Source: Malurus cyaneus samueli (Eukaryota > Chordata > Aves > Passeriformes > Maluridae). From it: a stretch of 64,000 nt of DNA. Positions within the stretch are counted from its first letter, which is position 1, and each line of letters opens with the position of its first letter. Where the stretch lies: assembly GCA_009741485.1 (NCBI GenBank), contig CM019218.1, forward strand, positions 35,526,387 through 35,590,386, read 5' to 3'. This document shows positions 22,301 to 32,200 of this stretch, piece by piece. A model generated the notes under the pieces. It saw nothing but the letters and a program-made list of their open reading frames with translations. It made no database searches and was not told the DNA's origin. The position numbers and the translations under genes are program-made.

Positions 22301-25300
22301 GGGAAAGCAGAGGACATGCACTCTGGTGTGGTGATGATGCAGAACGGAGCGTGTTGGCTGGAAGGCAAATGCAAACAAATATATCTGCATCTGTGTGTGT
22401 GCGTGTGTCTGTCAAAGTATTGTGCCCATACCGTGGCCATTTTTATAGCCAGGCACTAAAAATGTACAGTGCTTTCGCACATCCCGATGGCACTCCCTCC
22501 CTGTCCTGCGCCTTAATGTCTTTGTCTCCCGGTGTTTACAACTTAAAAGCAGAAAACCGGGAAAAAACTGCGTGAGGCTTCATTTTTAATCTGTTCAACC
22601 GTGCTGCCCGTGGGGAAGGCTCCGCTTCCCTCGGCCGGGTGTGGGAGGCCTGGCTCCCGTCCGAGGCCGCTCCCGGTGCGGCGGGGAAGCCGGGTCACCG
22701 CGGAGCACACGTGCGGGAGGGCCCGGCGCCGGCGTGTCGCTCCGCCCCGCCACACGTGCGGCCTCGGGGGAAGGGACGGCACATGGCACCCGCTGGAACA
22801 CTCGGCTCTAAGCGCGGCCCCTTGCATAAGCTGTTGATTGTAATGGGTGGGGAAGGCTGCTGTGCTGCAGCTCCTATGCGAGCTGTGGGGTTGGCTGCCT
22901 CCGCTTTATGTAATGCTGGTGATCCCTGGGCTGTCGGCTTTGCTGTTAACTCCTTCCTCTCCCTGCAGGAGAGGGGTTAAAAATGGCATCTTTCAGCCTG
23001 GGGAAGCTTACCTTGCCCAGGGGGCTTCTCAGAGCTCTTTGTCCCAAGAAAAATAAGACTGCATGGCCCCAGCAGGCTGTGGATGCTTGGTGAAGCAGAG
23101 AAATGGGGAACCGTGACTGTCTTTTTCTGTAGTGTGATCTGGCACAGGTCAATACCATGAGACAGGGCTGCTGGTGACCTTATGGCGTGGAGGAGGATGG
23201 TGATTCCTTTAATCGCAGGGAGAGAGGAATGACGCAAACTGGGATTTGTCTCATCCGAGAGAGATGGAGGATGGGTCACTAATAGGCTGGGTCTTCTGTG
23301 TCAGACAAGAAGGAAGTAAGGTCAGAATCAGGTTAGGATATCACAAGGTGTCAGGGGAACAGATGTAGGTCTAGGATTTGCCATCTAGGGGAGACAGGCA
23401 GTAATTAGATAGAGATTTCATACAAGGGTCTGATGAGGAGCTGCAGGAGAGAGATGTGATGCTCAGCCTGATCCTGCTGGAACTGTTTTTTTTTTCCCTA
23501 TGGCAATGAGGAAGTATGTGGTATTTTGTTTTCTGTTATATTCTGGGATTTTATATGGTTGATTTTAATATCACTTTGAGGGATACGTCAAGTGAAATGT
23601 AGTTGTATAAGGATTTCTGTATCCAAAGTGAAAGGCTATCCTGAACAGAGATAGCAGGATCCAGTTTGCATGTAATTTCCTCGTGTCTCCTGTGATAGTC
23701 AGGCTGTGTTGTTTCACCTTGGTTTTTTTTATTTCCAGAATAATTGAGCTGAATGGCCACAAGCCACCCCTCACCTACAAGCGCTTCCAGGCCATCATTA
23801 GCCGTATGGAGCTCCCAAAGAAGCCAGTGAGCACTGTAATAAGTCAGCAGATGGAAACATGTAAAGTGGACATCCAGGAGAACCATGACGATGTGTATGG
23901 GGTCCCATCCCTGGAAGAGCTGGGTATGTGACAAAGAGCAAAGATTACTGCCAGTTGAAATAGGATCTAGTGGAACTGTTTCCAGTGTCTGGCACATGTT
24001 CTCACCTGACATGGGCTGCCTCTAGCCACAGAAGTGCCTAATTTTTTCAGCAAATGCTGGGCCTTATGATAACACACTGGCACCCCTTGCACTGCTGTTG
24101 ATGCCCAGAATCCCGTTAGCATTATTCTGAAGTGCTCTGCATCTGTCCTTATGTTCTCTGCTATATTGAGCATGTAACCAATGTATCAGGATCTCATGTC
24201 CTCACCAGCTGTTTTCCTCCTACTGCACTCAGACATGTTGTGTAACAGACCTGAAGAGGTAAAGTAACTGTGTACCAAGCTTAGATAATTTCATTCGGTT
24301 ATTGCCAAGCAGCACCAATTTAGGAACTTACCAAGGCAAAAGATATTACAAATACTTCTTTCACTCATCCTGATATGCCTTACAGTCCTGTGTTTTCCTT
24401 GAAGAAGGAGAATGAATTGTTGAGATGTTAGAAATGCAATCTAAATGCAAGGGAAGAAGGACTAATGCAGGGTACTGTCTGTATGTGTGTGACTGGAGGC
24501 TCCATACCAGCTTTATAGGAAATATCACCTTGTACCTTAAGGCACAGTTTCAACAGTCGTGTAAAGGTATGGGGCTTCGCAACAGGGGCATCCTAAGGAC
24601 TGCAGTCCAGGGTAGATCTACTTTCTTTATTGTCTGGCCAAATATGAGACTGCCTGTAACCTTACACTGCTCTGTTTGCTGCCAGGGGAGGCTCCTCTGT
24701 CAGCACAGAGCATTTCAGGGAGATTGAATTATTGCTTCCCCATTTGCAGTGGTTCTTTAGCATTAATCCAGTGCCTTCCCCAGCACCAGCCTCAGCAGAA
24801 TAGGAGCTTCACCAGGAGCAGCCAGGCTATGTAGTGAGCTGCTGATGTCTATGGCAGGGTATTTTGTAAGGCAGAGCGGTGGAACAGATGTTTCATTGCC
24901 AGCTGCTCTTGCCTTTAAAGTAGAGCCCTGTGGGTAGTGCTGACACACCAGAGACGATGCTGGCTGTGAGCAATGGGGAAAGTCACCATAAGGCTGCCTG
25001 AAGCGTTGCAGGGAGAAACCCTTGAAGTGCAGTATCATGAGCAGCCTCTCCCCATAGCCTGTGTGATTTGCCTGCTGTTCAAGGATTAGTGCAGTAACTA
25101 AGCCACGTTGGGCAGCTGTAGTATGTACTGTCTTGCTGTTGTTAATGCTTAATCCCATATCTATGCCCTTTGTCTTGGCATGGCTTCAAATCTTACAAAG
25201 TTCTTTCTTTCAGGCTTTCCTACAGATGGGCTTGCCCCTGCAGTTTGGCAAGGAGGGGAGACAGAAGCTTTGGCACGGCTGGATAAACACTTGGAAAGAA

Positions 25301-28300
25301 AGGTAACCCATTATTTAAGTGGTGTAACCTGTTATTTAAAGTACTCTGTTATTTAAGTGGCCTTCAAATGAAAATTGTGGAATGTCGCCCATTACCCTGT
25401 TCCTTGCTCTTCCTAGCAGTGGTCGTAGCATTCACCTCTGGAAAGAAGTGTTTGGTATTGTTGGAGTACTCCAGTGATCTTGGGTGGTGTGTGGAGCAGG
25501 GACCTCATGGGCTTCCTCAGACCCAAAAAATTTAGTGCAGTATATTATTTATTCTGCTGTTTGAAGCACATTGGATTCTTTTCCTTGTTTCTACTTCTCA
25601 GTTTCCTTTTGAGGAGTGCAAACTTGGAAGTTCTCCCATAAGTTGTTCAGTCCCTACTGCACACCATCTCTTTATATCTTTAGCTGAAGTATTTGTGTGA
25701 GTGCATGCTTATAAAAGAATGCCTTTCCCTTGTCCATCAGTATCTTAATACGTTGCTCCACTGGCTGGCATTACTTGTGCCCCTTGTTGAAATAATCAGA
25801 TTTTCTTCAATGGGGCTTGTTCTCTTGATTATAGTGCACAAGGCAAACAATTTCATAGTAATGAAAAGTGATCCAGCTGCAGAGGCATGACTCAATTTTA
25901 ACTATTTTGTACTACTTTAAATGCTGGAGAGCTTGATGTCAGTTGTGGAACTCAAAGCATAAGTACTTGTGCTGAAGAGGAAATAAATTATCAACATAAT
26001 ACTCCACAAAAGGGTCTGAATTTCCCCAATTTTCTTGTTCAGTGTGTGAAGTGAAATAGACATACCTGGACTTAAACAGTTGTGTTAGCTTGTATCCCTA
26101 GAAACTCTCGGGGTTATTAGTTAGGTTATTGTATGCAAAACAAGTTAATCCTCTTCTTGGACAAAATAACTGACTGGTTTAAATCCTGGAGCGAAGGATT
26201 TCTTGAATAGCGCATGGGGGTTGGGATTGCCTACTAGAGATCTGTCCCAGCAGTGGTTGGAAGTAAATAGAAGAGACTGGGCTGTCAGACCTGAGTGGCC
26301 TCAGCACCTGCACAGAGGCCTGCCCTTAGCTGTGTTCTACAAATACAAGGGGTTTTTGGCTCATTTCTCCTTAATCTGTCCAGGCATGGGTTGCAAATTA
26401 TGAAAGACCAAGGATGAACGCCAATTCATTGCTGGCCAGCCCTACAGGACTCAGTCCCTACCTGCGTTTTGGCTGCTTGTCCTGCCGCTTGTTTTACTAT
26501 CGTCTCTGGGAGCTGTATAAGAAGGTAGGACAAAAGGTTCACCTGGAGAGCATGGGGTTTTGAGCACTTATGTCATGATGCTGGTTACCAGACGGTGTGG
26601 CAGAACTGATGTAAAAGATACAGTTGCCTCCCTAATGTTTAATTGTTGGGCTGAGCTTGTTGCTACTACAGAGGAGGCTTTTGGGTAAGAAAAAGTAATT
26701 CCCCTGTATATACTCATGCAGACCTTAAATCTGGTGGTACCTTGTTCCTCAGTCTGGCCTTCTGTGTTACAAGCCTTTTACTATTAGTTTTACATAATTC
26801 CAGTCACTTGTTATTGTACTGAGTGAACCAAGAGCAGTGCTCTGGCTTTACCACCTGGGCTTACTGATAAGGGGTGATCTGGAGTTGAGCTTTATCACAA
26901 TGGCCAGTAAGTGACTTGGGAAATGTGTGTAAATGCATGGGTTGCTCACAGCTCAGCTTCATGAAGCTGGTCCTTCTGTGTTTGTGAATAGCTGTGTTCC
27001 CTCTCTGTAGGTGAAGCGGAACAGCACACCCCCCCTGTCTCTGTATGGACAGCTTCTGTGGCGGGAGTTCTTCTACACAGCAGCCACCAACAACCCCAAA
27101 TTTGATCGCATGGAGGGGAATCCCATCTGCATACAGATCCCTTGGGACAGGAACCCTGAAGCCTTGGCAAAATGGGCAGAGGGCAAGACAGGGTTCCCTT
27201 GGATCGATGCAATCATGACACAACTGAGACAAGAAGGATGGATCCACCATCTGGCCAGGCATGCGGTGGCCTGCTTCCTGACCAGGGGTGACCTCTGGAT
27301 CAGCTGGGAGTCAGGAGTCAGGGTGAGTTCTGGCATTTGCAGATAGTTGCAGGAGGCCATAAGGAAAACAAAATCTTCTGGCACTCGCTGCAAGGATGGG
27401 CACACAGGTATGGCTTTTGCTTCGTGTGTAAAAGGTGCATGGAAGAGAGGATTTGCTAGCAGGCTCTTGGCCAGCCACCAGCCTGACTTCCTTCTGCCAT
27501 CAGGCTCTGACAGTATCATGAGCCACAAGTAACTGTAACTAAATGTGTGTGGGACCCACTGGTAAATATGGACTAGGGTTTTGGGGGCCTTTTTGTTTTG
27601 GGGTTCTTTTTTGTAAAAATTCTCTCAGTGCATCTGTTTTCTTTGCAAGTTTATTGTCACTTCTTAACCGGACCTTTTTCCTCATTGTAAAATCCGTCAC
27701 CATGCCGTTCAGAGAACGCTCTATGACTGTGAAATCTGAGTCTAGAGTCTCTCAAGGAAAGAGGTAAAAGACCCTCCTCTTGGGCCATCTGAAGGGACAG
27801 ACAGTTTGAACCTACCCAGTGTGCATACTGCCTAACACAAAAAGTGGAGGCAGGGGCATCTAGTCACATAGCTGACAATGAGCATAATTGAAAGTGCTGC
27901 CTAAATTGCAGCATGGATATGCATGGATGTGAGTGAGTTACTGCTGAAACCTTTCTGCCTCTTGTTGGTGGTGTGCTTTGGGACCTTCAGAGGGGTTCTT
28001 TCTTCTTGCTTTGGTTCACGTTCTTCTGTGCAGCATCCTCTCCTTCCCAAGGTTGATGCTTTACACTTGTTATGCCTGCCAGGGTAGGATCAATAGCCAA
28101 AGCTTGCTGCAACACTAGGTAGTGGTTTAGTCTGTAGCTGCATGAGAGATAGGCCAGCATTTTATCAGTGTAAGCAGACCATGCCTCCCTAAGTGAAAGT
28201 GTCAGGAAATGAGATATTTTGACCAGCCAACTGATTTCAGCCAGCAAATCACTTCTGTGCTGCTGCCCTGTTCTAAGTGCCTTCTGTTTGAAATAGCATC

Positions 28301-30044
28301 CTTGGTCCTATTGCCACAAAATCCTGCCCAGGGAAGGTCTCAGTACATTTTCCTCCAATTGCTGCAGGTGTTTGACGAACTGTTGCTGGATGCAGATTTC
28401 AGTGTGAATGCAGGCAGCTGGATGTGGCTCTCATGCAGTGCGTTCTTCCAGCAATTCTTCCACTGTTACTGTCCTGTGGGCTTCGGACGTCGCACAGACC
28501 CCAGTGGGGACTATGTTAAGTAAGTGATGTTACTGGAGCTGGTTTTTGTTTCTGGATCTGTAAGCCTAAGTCAGTCAGTGGGTCACAGGTGCATGGCACT
28601 TTCTGTGCATTGTGTGTGCTTACACCATTGCTTTTTACATATGTTGCAGGAGGTATCTGCCCAAACTAAAGGGTTTCCCCTCACGATATATCTACGAACC
28701 ATGGAATGCCCCAGAGTCTGTGCAGAAGGCAGCCAAGTGCATCATTGGGGTGGACTATCCCAAACCCATGGTGAACCATGCAGAGACCAGCCGACTGAAC
28801 ATTGAGCGCATGAAGCAGATCTACCAGCAGCTGTCGCGCTATAGGGGCCTCTGTAAGTACCAGCAATGGCAAAAGTTTGTTTCTTTAATAGGAGATAAAT
28901 TGCTGGGAGGAAAGGTCATGATTTAAAATATATATTAGTTTCTTCTCTGGCAAGAGGAAGCAGTCCCTGCCAATCTGTTCAATTGGTTTCCAGGGAGAGC
29001 TCCATTAAATTCTCAAACAGCTAAGAATGGAGTTTGTTTAGGTCTGAGAGCTGCTGATAGCATGGCACCATCCATATACCACCGATGGTCCATTCTTCAC
29101 TTTGGAAGAAAACCTATTCAGTGCATTCTAAATAAATTCACTGCTGGATCATGGTGTGTGTCTGTGGTCAGCACTGGGTGAATGCAATCTGAACTCCTCC
29201 TGCTTTGGGATATGGATCACTAAGATATCTCCATGTGAAGATGTGTTTTGTTTCTTAACCAAGATCCTCTTTCCATTCTCTAGGTTTACTGGCATCAGTC
29301 CCTTCATGTGTGGAAGATCTCAGTGGCCCAGTCACTGACTCTGCTTCGGGACAGGGCTGCAGCAGCAGTACAGGTGAGTTGGAGCTATTTGTGTGCTTTT
29401 GAGTTTCCTGTCAATTTGAAGATTATAGGCAGGAGATTATTCCTTTCTATCTACAAGGTTTCTAGCTACAGGAGGGTTCCTAGCTACAAGCTAGGAAAAC
29501 ATAAATGACATTCACATTCCTTTACACTTTCTTCAGAAGTCCCAACGAGCATTCGTTTCTAAAAGGGCTGAAGAATAGGAGTTCATTAAAGTGAATCTTA
29601 TATTGCCTGTATGGGATCATATGCAGTCACTTAAGGGAGAAGTGCAGATCATTATAGGGCTGATTAGGTATAATTAAACTGTCCACTGTGAAAGGAGGAT
29701 ACTTTGTGTTTGTTATGGGTGACTTAATTCGCTTTTAATTTATTTTTTTTTTTTTTTTTTAAAGTTTTCGGGGAGGTTATGACCAAACCTGTCTGTGCTT
29801 GTGCAGTCTTTTCTCCCAGCTCTGTGGCAAGTTAGGCCAGGGTGTACTTATGAGGCCATCTAAACCCAGGGGAACCGTTGCAGTGACTCTTCTTCCTTCT
29901 ACAGCAGTGAGGCTGTCACAAGCAGATCAGGCTTCTCCAAAACGCAAACATGAGGGAGCAGAAGAGCCGTGCACTGAAGAACTGTACAAACGAGCCAAAG
30001 TGACGGGTCTCCCCACGACAGAGATCCCTGGAAAGAGTTTGTGA
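10039..30044 (+). CDS. CRY2: Cryptochrome-2
   Basis: Transcriptional repressor of CLOCK:BMAL1 in the circadian feedback loop, with a photolyase-homology fold and FAD pocket but no repair activity in vertebrates. Eleven coding exons: 10039-10231, 13028-13136, 16649-16791, 23739-23923, 25214-25302, 26384-26524, 27011-27322, 28368-28519, 28650-28852, 29284-29373, 29905-30044. From exon 2 onward all splice phases agree and the protein tracks human CRY2 almost residue for residue ([84 protein letters not shown]). The tail keeps the SPKRK...KRAKV bipartite nuclear signal. Exon 1 is broken: the ATG, the SV residues, the WFR residues and LRLHDNPAL fall in changing frames within about 35 bp. The corrected length would be about 586 residues (human 593). 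CRY1 is excluded by the tail sequence and the synteny. Confidence 0.96.
10457..10464 (+). promoter_or_regulatory. CRY2: D-box core TTATGTAA, CRY2 intron 1
   Basis: Exact match to the core bound by PAR-bZIP factors (DBP, TEF, HLF) and NFIL3/E4BP4, 226 bp after the exon 1 donor. The extended match TTATGTAATGTTA recurs inverted at 10817-10829. Motif-based only. Confidence 0.5.
10822..10829 (-). promoter_or_regulatory. CRY2: Inverted D-box core (TTACATAA), CRY2 intron 1
   Basis: On the minus strand this reads TTATGTAATGTTA, sharing 13 bp with the site at 10457, about 365 bp away in opposite orientation. Confidence 0.5.
11003..11008. promoter_or_regulatory. CRY2: Canonical E-box CACGTG in GTCACGTGGC context, CRY2 intron 1
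   Basis: The ten bases GTCACGTGGC closely fit the extended site of bHLH-PAS/USF/CLOCK:BMAL1 class proteins. CACGTG alone occurs about once per 4 kb by chance, so weight comes from its nearness to D-boxes in a clock gene. Confidence 0.4.
11253..11258. promoter_or_regulatory. CRY2: Second canonical E-box CACGTG, CRY2 intron 1
   Basis: CACGTG 250 bp downstream of the previous E-box. A clock role is inferred from context. Confidence 0.35.
13028..13136 (+). CDS. CRY2: CRY2 coding exon 2
   Basis: Acceptor ctctgcag, donor gtaaga at 13137; enters with one base completing the Arg codon of exon 1. Encodes [20 protein letters not shown] and [15 protein letters not shown], part of the photolyase alpha/beta domain. 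Confidence 0.95.
13137..16648 (+). other. CRY2: CRY2 intron 2
   Basis: Donor gtaaga, acceptor ttttttgcag. Contains a CR1 3' fragment at about 15945-16027 and no coding exon. Confidence 0.8.
15945..16027 (+). mobile_element. CR1 LINE 3'-end fragment
   Basis: Resembles the last about 80 bp of avian CR1 elements: a GGTTGGAAC...GGATCTTCAAGATTCCTTC stretch, then a run ending AATTCTATGATTCTAAATG, the typical 8-bp-repeat tail. Truncated and diverged, and non-coding. Confidence 0.75.
16649..16791 (+). CDS. CRY2: CRY2 coding exon 3
   Basis: Donor gtacgg at 16792; leaves in phase 2. Encodes [20 protein letters not shown] through [10 protein letters not shown]. Confidence 0.95.
22708..22713. promoter_or_regulatory. 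CRY2: E-box CACGTG (in CACACGTGCGG), intron 3 island
   Basis: First of two identical 11-bp CACACGTGCGG motifs within the GC-rich island. Canonical E-box core. Confidence 0.45.
22753..22758. promoter_or_regulatory. CRY2: E-box CACGTG (in CACACGTGCGG), intron 3 island
   Basis: Second copy of the 11-bp motif, 45 bp downstream of the first in the same orientation; both have the same CACA and CGG flanks. Confidence 0.45.
22906..22913 (+). promoter_or_regulatory. CRY2: D-box core TTATGTAA, intron 3
   Basis: Exact D-box core about 150 bp downstream of the second island E-box. It lies in CTTTATGTAATG, a 12-mer identical to that around the intron 1 D-box at 10456-10467. Confidence 0.5.
23739..23923 (+). 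CDS. CRY2: CRY2 coding exon 4
   Basis: Acceptor atttccag, donor gtatgt at 23924. Encodes [20 protein letters not shown] through [16 protein letters not shown], the inter-domain region of the photolyase-homology fold. Confidence 0.95.
23924..25213 (+). other. CRY2: CRY2 intron 4
   Basis: Donor gtatgt, acceptor ttctttcag. No coding exon or clear repeat recognised. Confidence 0.8.
25214..25302 (+). CDS. CRY2: CRY2 coding exon 5
   Basis: Starts in phase 2 to complete a Gly codon; donor gtaacc at 25303. Encodes [20 protein letters not shown] and RLDKHLERK, the start of the FAD-binding helical domain. Confidence 0.95.
25303..26383 (+). other. CRY2: CRY2 intron 5
   Basis: Donor gtaacc, acceptor gtccag. 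A short TTATTTAA(A/G)TGG-like phrase is repeated near 25310-25360. No coding sequence seen. Confidence 0.8.
26384..26524 (+). CDS. CRY2: CRY2 coding exon 6
   Basis: Donor gtagga at 26525; whole codons at both ends (47 codons). Encodes [20 protein letters not shown] and [15 protein letters not shown], contributing FAD-pocket residues. Confidence 0.95.
26790..26797 (-). promoter_or_regulatory. CRY2: D-box core (TTACATAA), CRY2 intron 6
   Basis: Fourth exact D-box core found inside the CRY2 gene, alone in an AT-rich intron (26525-27010). May be chance. Confidence 0.3.
27011..27322 (+). CDS. CRY2: CRY2 coding exon 7
   Basis: Acceptor ctctctgtag, donor gtgagt at 27323; 104 whole codons. Encodes [20 protein letters not shown] through [10 protein letters not shown], the core of the FAD-binding domain with [20 protein letters not shown]. 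Confidence 0.97.
27323..28367 (+). other. CRY2: CRY2 intron 7
   Basis: Donor gtgagt, acceptor ttgctgcag. No exon or clear repeat recognised. Confidence 0.8.
28368..28519 (+). CDS. CRY2: CRY2 coding exon 8
   Basis: Donor gtaagt at 28520; leaves in phase 2. Encodes [20 protein letters not shown] through [10 protein letters not shown]. Confidence 0.97.
28650..28852 (+). CDS. CRY2: CRY2 coding exon 9
   Basis: Acceptor atgttgcag, donor gtaagt at 28853. Encodes [20 protein letters not shown] through [11 protein letters not shown], including the C-terminal helix of the photolyase-homology region that contacts partner proteins in mammals. Confidence 0.97.
28853..29283 (+). other. CRY2: CRY2 intron 9
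   Basis: Donor gtaagt, acceptor ttctctag. Nothing else recognised. Confidence 0.8.
29284..29373 (+). CDS. CRY2: CRY2 coding exon 10
   Basis: Donor gtgagt at 29374. Encodes the beginning of the variable tail ([17 protein letters not shown], then a Ser-rich stretch). Confidence 0.93.
29374..29904 (+). other. CRY2: CRY2 intron 10 with poly(T) run
   Basis: Donor gtgagt, acceptor ccttctacag. An uninterrupted T18 run at 29743-29760 lies 145 bp before the last coding exon. Confidence 0.8.
29905..30044 (+). CDS. CRY2: CRY2 coding exon 11 (C-terminal tail, nuclear signal)
   Basis: Encodes [20 protein letters not shown] through a tail ending PGKSL and the TGA at 30042-30044. SPKRK...YKRAKV matches the bipartite nuclear localisation signal of mammalian CRY2. 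The exon itself ends at 30046 with donor gtgagt. Confidence 0.93.
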
Positions 30045-32200
30045 TTGTGAGTAGTTCCTAGTGTGATCTGGGTTCTGAAACTAACAAGGCTCAATCTTTA
30101 CTCCCAGCACTTTAATGAACATAAATGGACTTCCTTGTGGAGGGATGTGGCTCCTAAGTCTAATTCCACAGCCCAGTAATATGGCAGTGGTCTGCCTTCT
30201 GGTTGTTTTGATTTTTCAGTATGACAGGGGAGGCAAATTCTCTTTTGCTTTTTCCTACAGCCAGCGACAAGCACCTTGCAAGTGAAGAGGGAGAATACTG
30301 AAGAGGTGACCAGAAGAACAGGAACTGCTGTCGTGGAGGGAGTGGAACTTGTGATCCGCAACAGAAAATCTGGGGTCTCATGTAACTGTGTAATTCCAAT
30401 AGCTGCCACAAAAGGGCACTCACTGCATTACTTATGCTTGGGAATATTTGGCTTTCTGGTCTCCAGAGAGCCAAATACATCTCTTCTCAGCCATGCCCAA
30501 AATCTGCCCACATCAAAGTGGGTAAGAAATTTCTGTCAACTTGCCCACTCCCAGGTGTATCTTTCTTTTCTTACAATGGCTCAGTGCATGTGACTTGATG
30601 CACTGATGTAGGAATCAACATCTGCACATCTCAGAAAGAGTGAACATCCTTTCTCATCAACATTACTAGGTAGTGATGTATGCTGATTAATTCAAATTAT
30701 AGTAGGAGTTAAGAAGGAAGCTGCTACAATGTCAAAAATAGAGTACCCATCCCATCCTGCAAGAGAACTGGAAAAACTTGGTATTTCTTTCATTAGGCTA
30801 GGGTGATTTCCTGAGTAAGGAAATGCTTTCTGAGTAAATCAAGGTAGCACTTATGTGGGATGGAAATAAAGTGAAGGTCAACTGTAGCACAAGAACAGAT
30901 ACACTTGAAAGGCGCTTAAAACCTTCCCTGCAAAAGAACCTTGCGGCTGTGAGGTGAGCCCTAGAGCTATTGCCTAGAATGGGCTTTAGAGCTGTTTGAC
31001 ATCTGGGGAAGAGGAACTCTCTACACCTGCCTGAAAGAAGGGTGTAGCCAGGTGGGGGTTGATCACTTCTCCCAAGCTGCCATTGACAGGACAAAAATGA
31101 CACAGTCTTAAGCTGTACCAGGGGAAGTTAAGGCTGGACATTAGAAAAAAGTTCTTCAAACAAAGAGTGGTTGGGCATTGGAATGGGCTGCACAGGGAAG
31201 TGGTGGAGTCACTGTCCCTGGAGATGTTTGAGAAAAGACTGGATGTGGCACTCGGTTCCATGGTCTAGTTGATATGGTGATGTTGGGTTATAGATTGGAC
31301 TCAGCGATCTCAAAGGTCTTTTCCAACCTAGTTGATTCTGTGACTTTTGAGAAGGAGATTTCTTCAGAGAGTAAGATCATGCCTTGATATGAGCAAAGCA
31401 GTATCTCAGAGTAGATCTCATCGAAGTAATAGGGGAGCTACACCTGGGTCCCGCACGCTACAGCATTTCTTTCCCTGAATGAGAGCTCTCTCAAATGAAG
31501 TGACCCGTGTCTGGTGTGTAGTTTGTGCAGTGCCTCATACTGATAGAGGATGTATTGCACATCAGCTCCTTGAAGTGAGTCTTCCTTGAGCTCAGAGTCC
31601 CGTGTCTGTTCTGTTTGCTCTGTAATTGGCATGTGTGTTTTGAGTTTCCACACAGTAAACTCCTGTAGCTCATGCCCTGCCCACTGCTCCCACTCCTTGC
31701 TACTTGCATTCACGCTGGTGCTTTGTAGCCTAGCGGGACGATTGTGTAGCTTTCTTGGCTCCTAACCATACACTCCTTACTGGGTCCTGTTACTTGTCAC
31801 TTCCGCACAGTGCTGGCAGAGCATCTCTGCCTGCCACCACAGAGTGCAAGGGATGCTAGTACTGCAGAAGATTCTCTCTCATGGCTGTTTCCAGGAGGGA
31901 TTAGATTGAATAGCTAGTCCCTTGCAATGGGGTGCTGTTGGCACTGTTTTCATTTGCTGTCCAAAACCTTTCATCCCTGCCTGGCACAGATAGTGTGGGG
32001 CTGTATGTGAGCTTATGCAACCAACTGCTTGGGGAGTACAGGAGTTGTCTCCCACTGGGATAATGAGATTCAGTTTTGGAGCCTGTATTTGATCCCAGAG
32101 CAATAGGGCTGCGAATAGAAACTGAGTCAAATGTACCTGAGAAACCTGAAGTGGTTCAATTGAGTCTGTGAATAAATTTAATGAATAGCTGAATAACCTT
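30045..32200 (+). other. CRY2: CRY2 3' UTR including non-coding exon 12
   Basis: The stop lies two bases before a splice donor (30047). An acceptor tttttcctacag ends at 30260, so exon 12 from 30261 is wholly 3' UTR, as in the human gene. AATAAA hexamers at 30865-30870 and 32171-32176 would give UTRs of about 0.6 or 1.9 kb. A CR1 fragment lies between them. Confidence 0.6.
30985..31345 (+). mobile_element. CR1 LINE 3'-end fragment in CRY2 3' UTR region
   Basis: About 360 bp matching the avian CR1 3' region: CTCTACACCTGCCTG, TGTAGCCAGGTGGG, TTAAGCTGTACCAGGGGAAG, GGAAGTGGTGGAGTCACTGT, CAAAGGTCTTTTCCAACCTA and the ATTCTGTGA terminus. Truncated at its 5' end and diverged. Confidence 0.85.

Larger units (their letters stand above)
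22590..22800. promoter_or_regulatory. CRY2: Intronic GC/CpG-rich island in CRY2 intron 3
   Basis: An abrupt GC-rich, CpG-dense block stands out from AT-rich intron on both sides. It contains two CACACGTGCGG motifs and GC boxes (for example CCGCCCCGCC near 22742). It could be an alternative promoter, an enhancer or a lineage-specific GC patch. No open frame in it matches a known protein. Confidence 0.5.
16792..23738 (+). other. CRY2: CRY2 intron 3 (largest CRY2 intron)
   Basis: About 6.9 kb between donor gtacgg and acceptor atttccag. Mostly AT-rich with a T-rich strand, and a poly(A) run near 18849-18860. The exception is a GC-rich island at about 22590-22800 with clock-type motifs, listed separately. 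No coding exon is seen. Confidence 0.8.
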
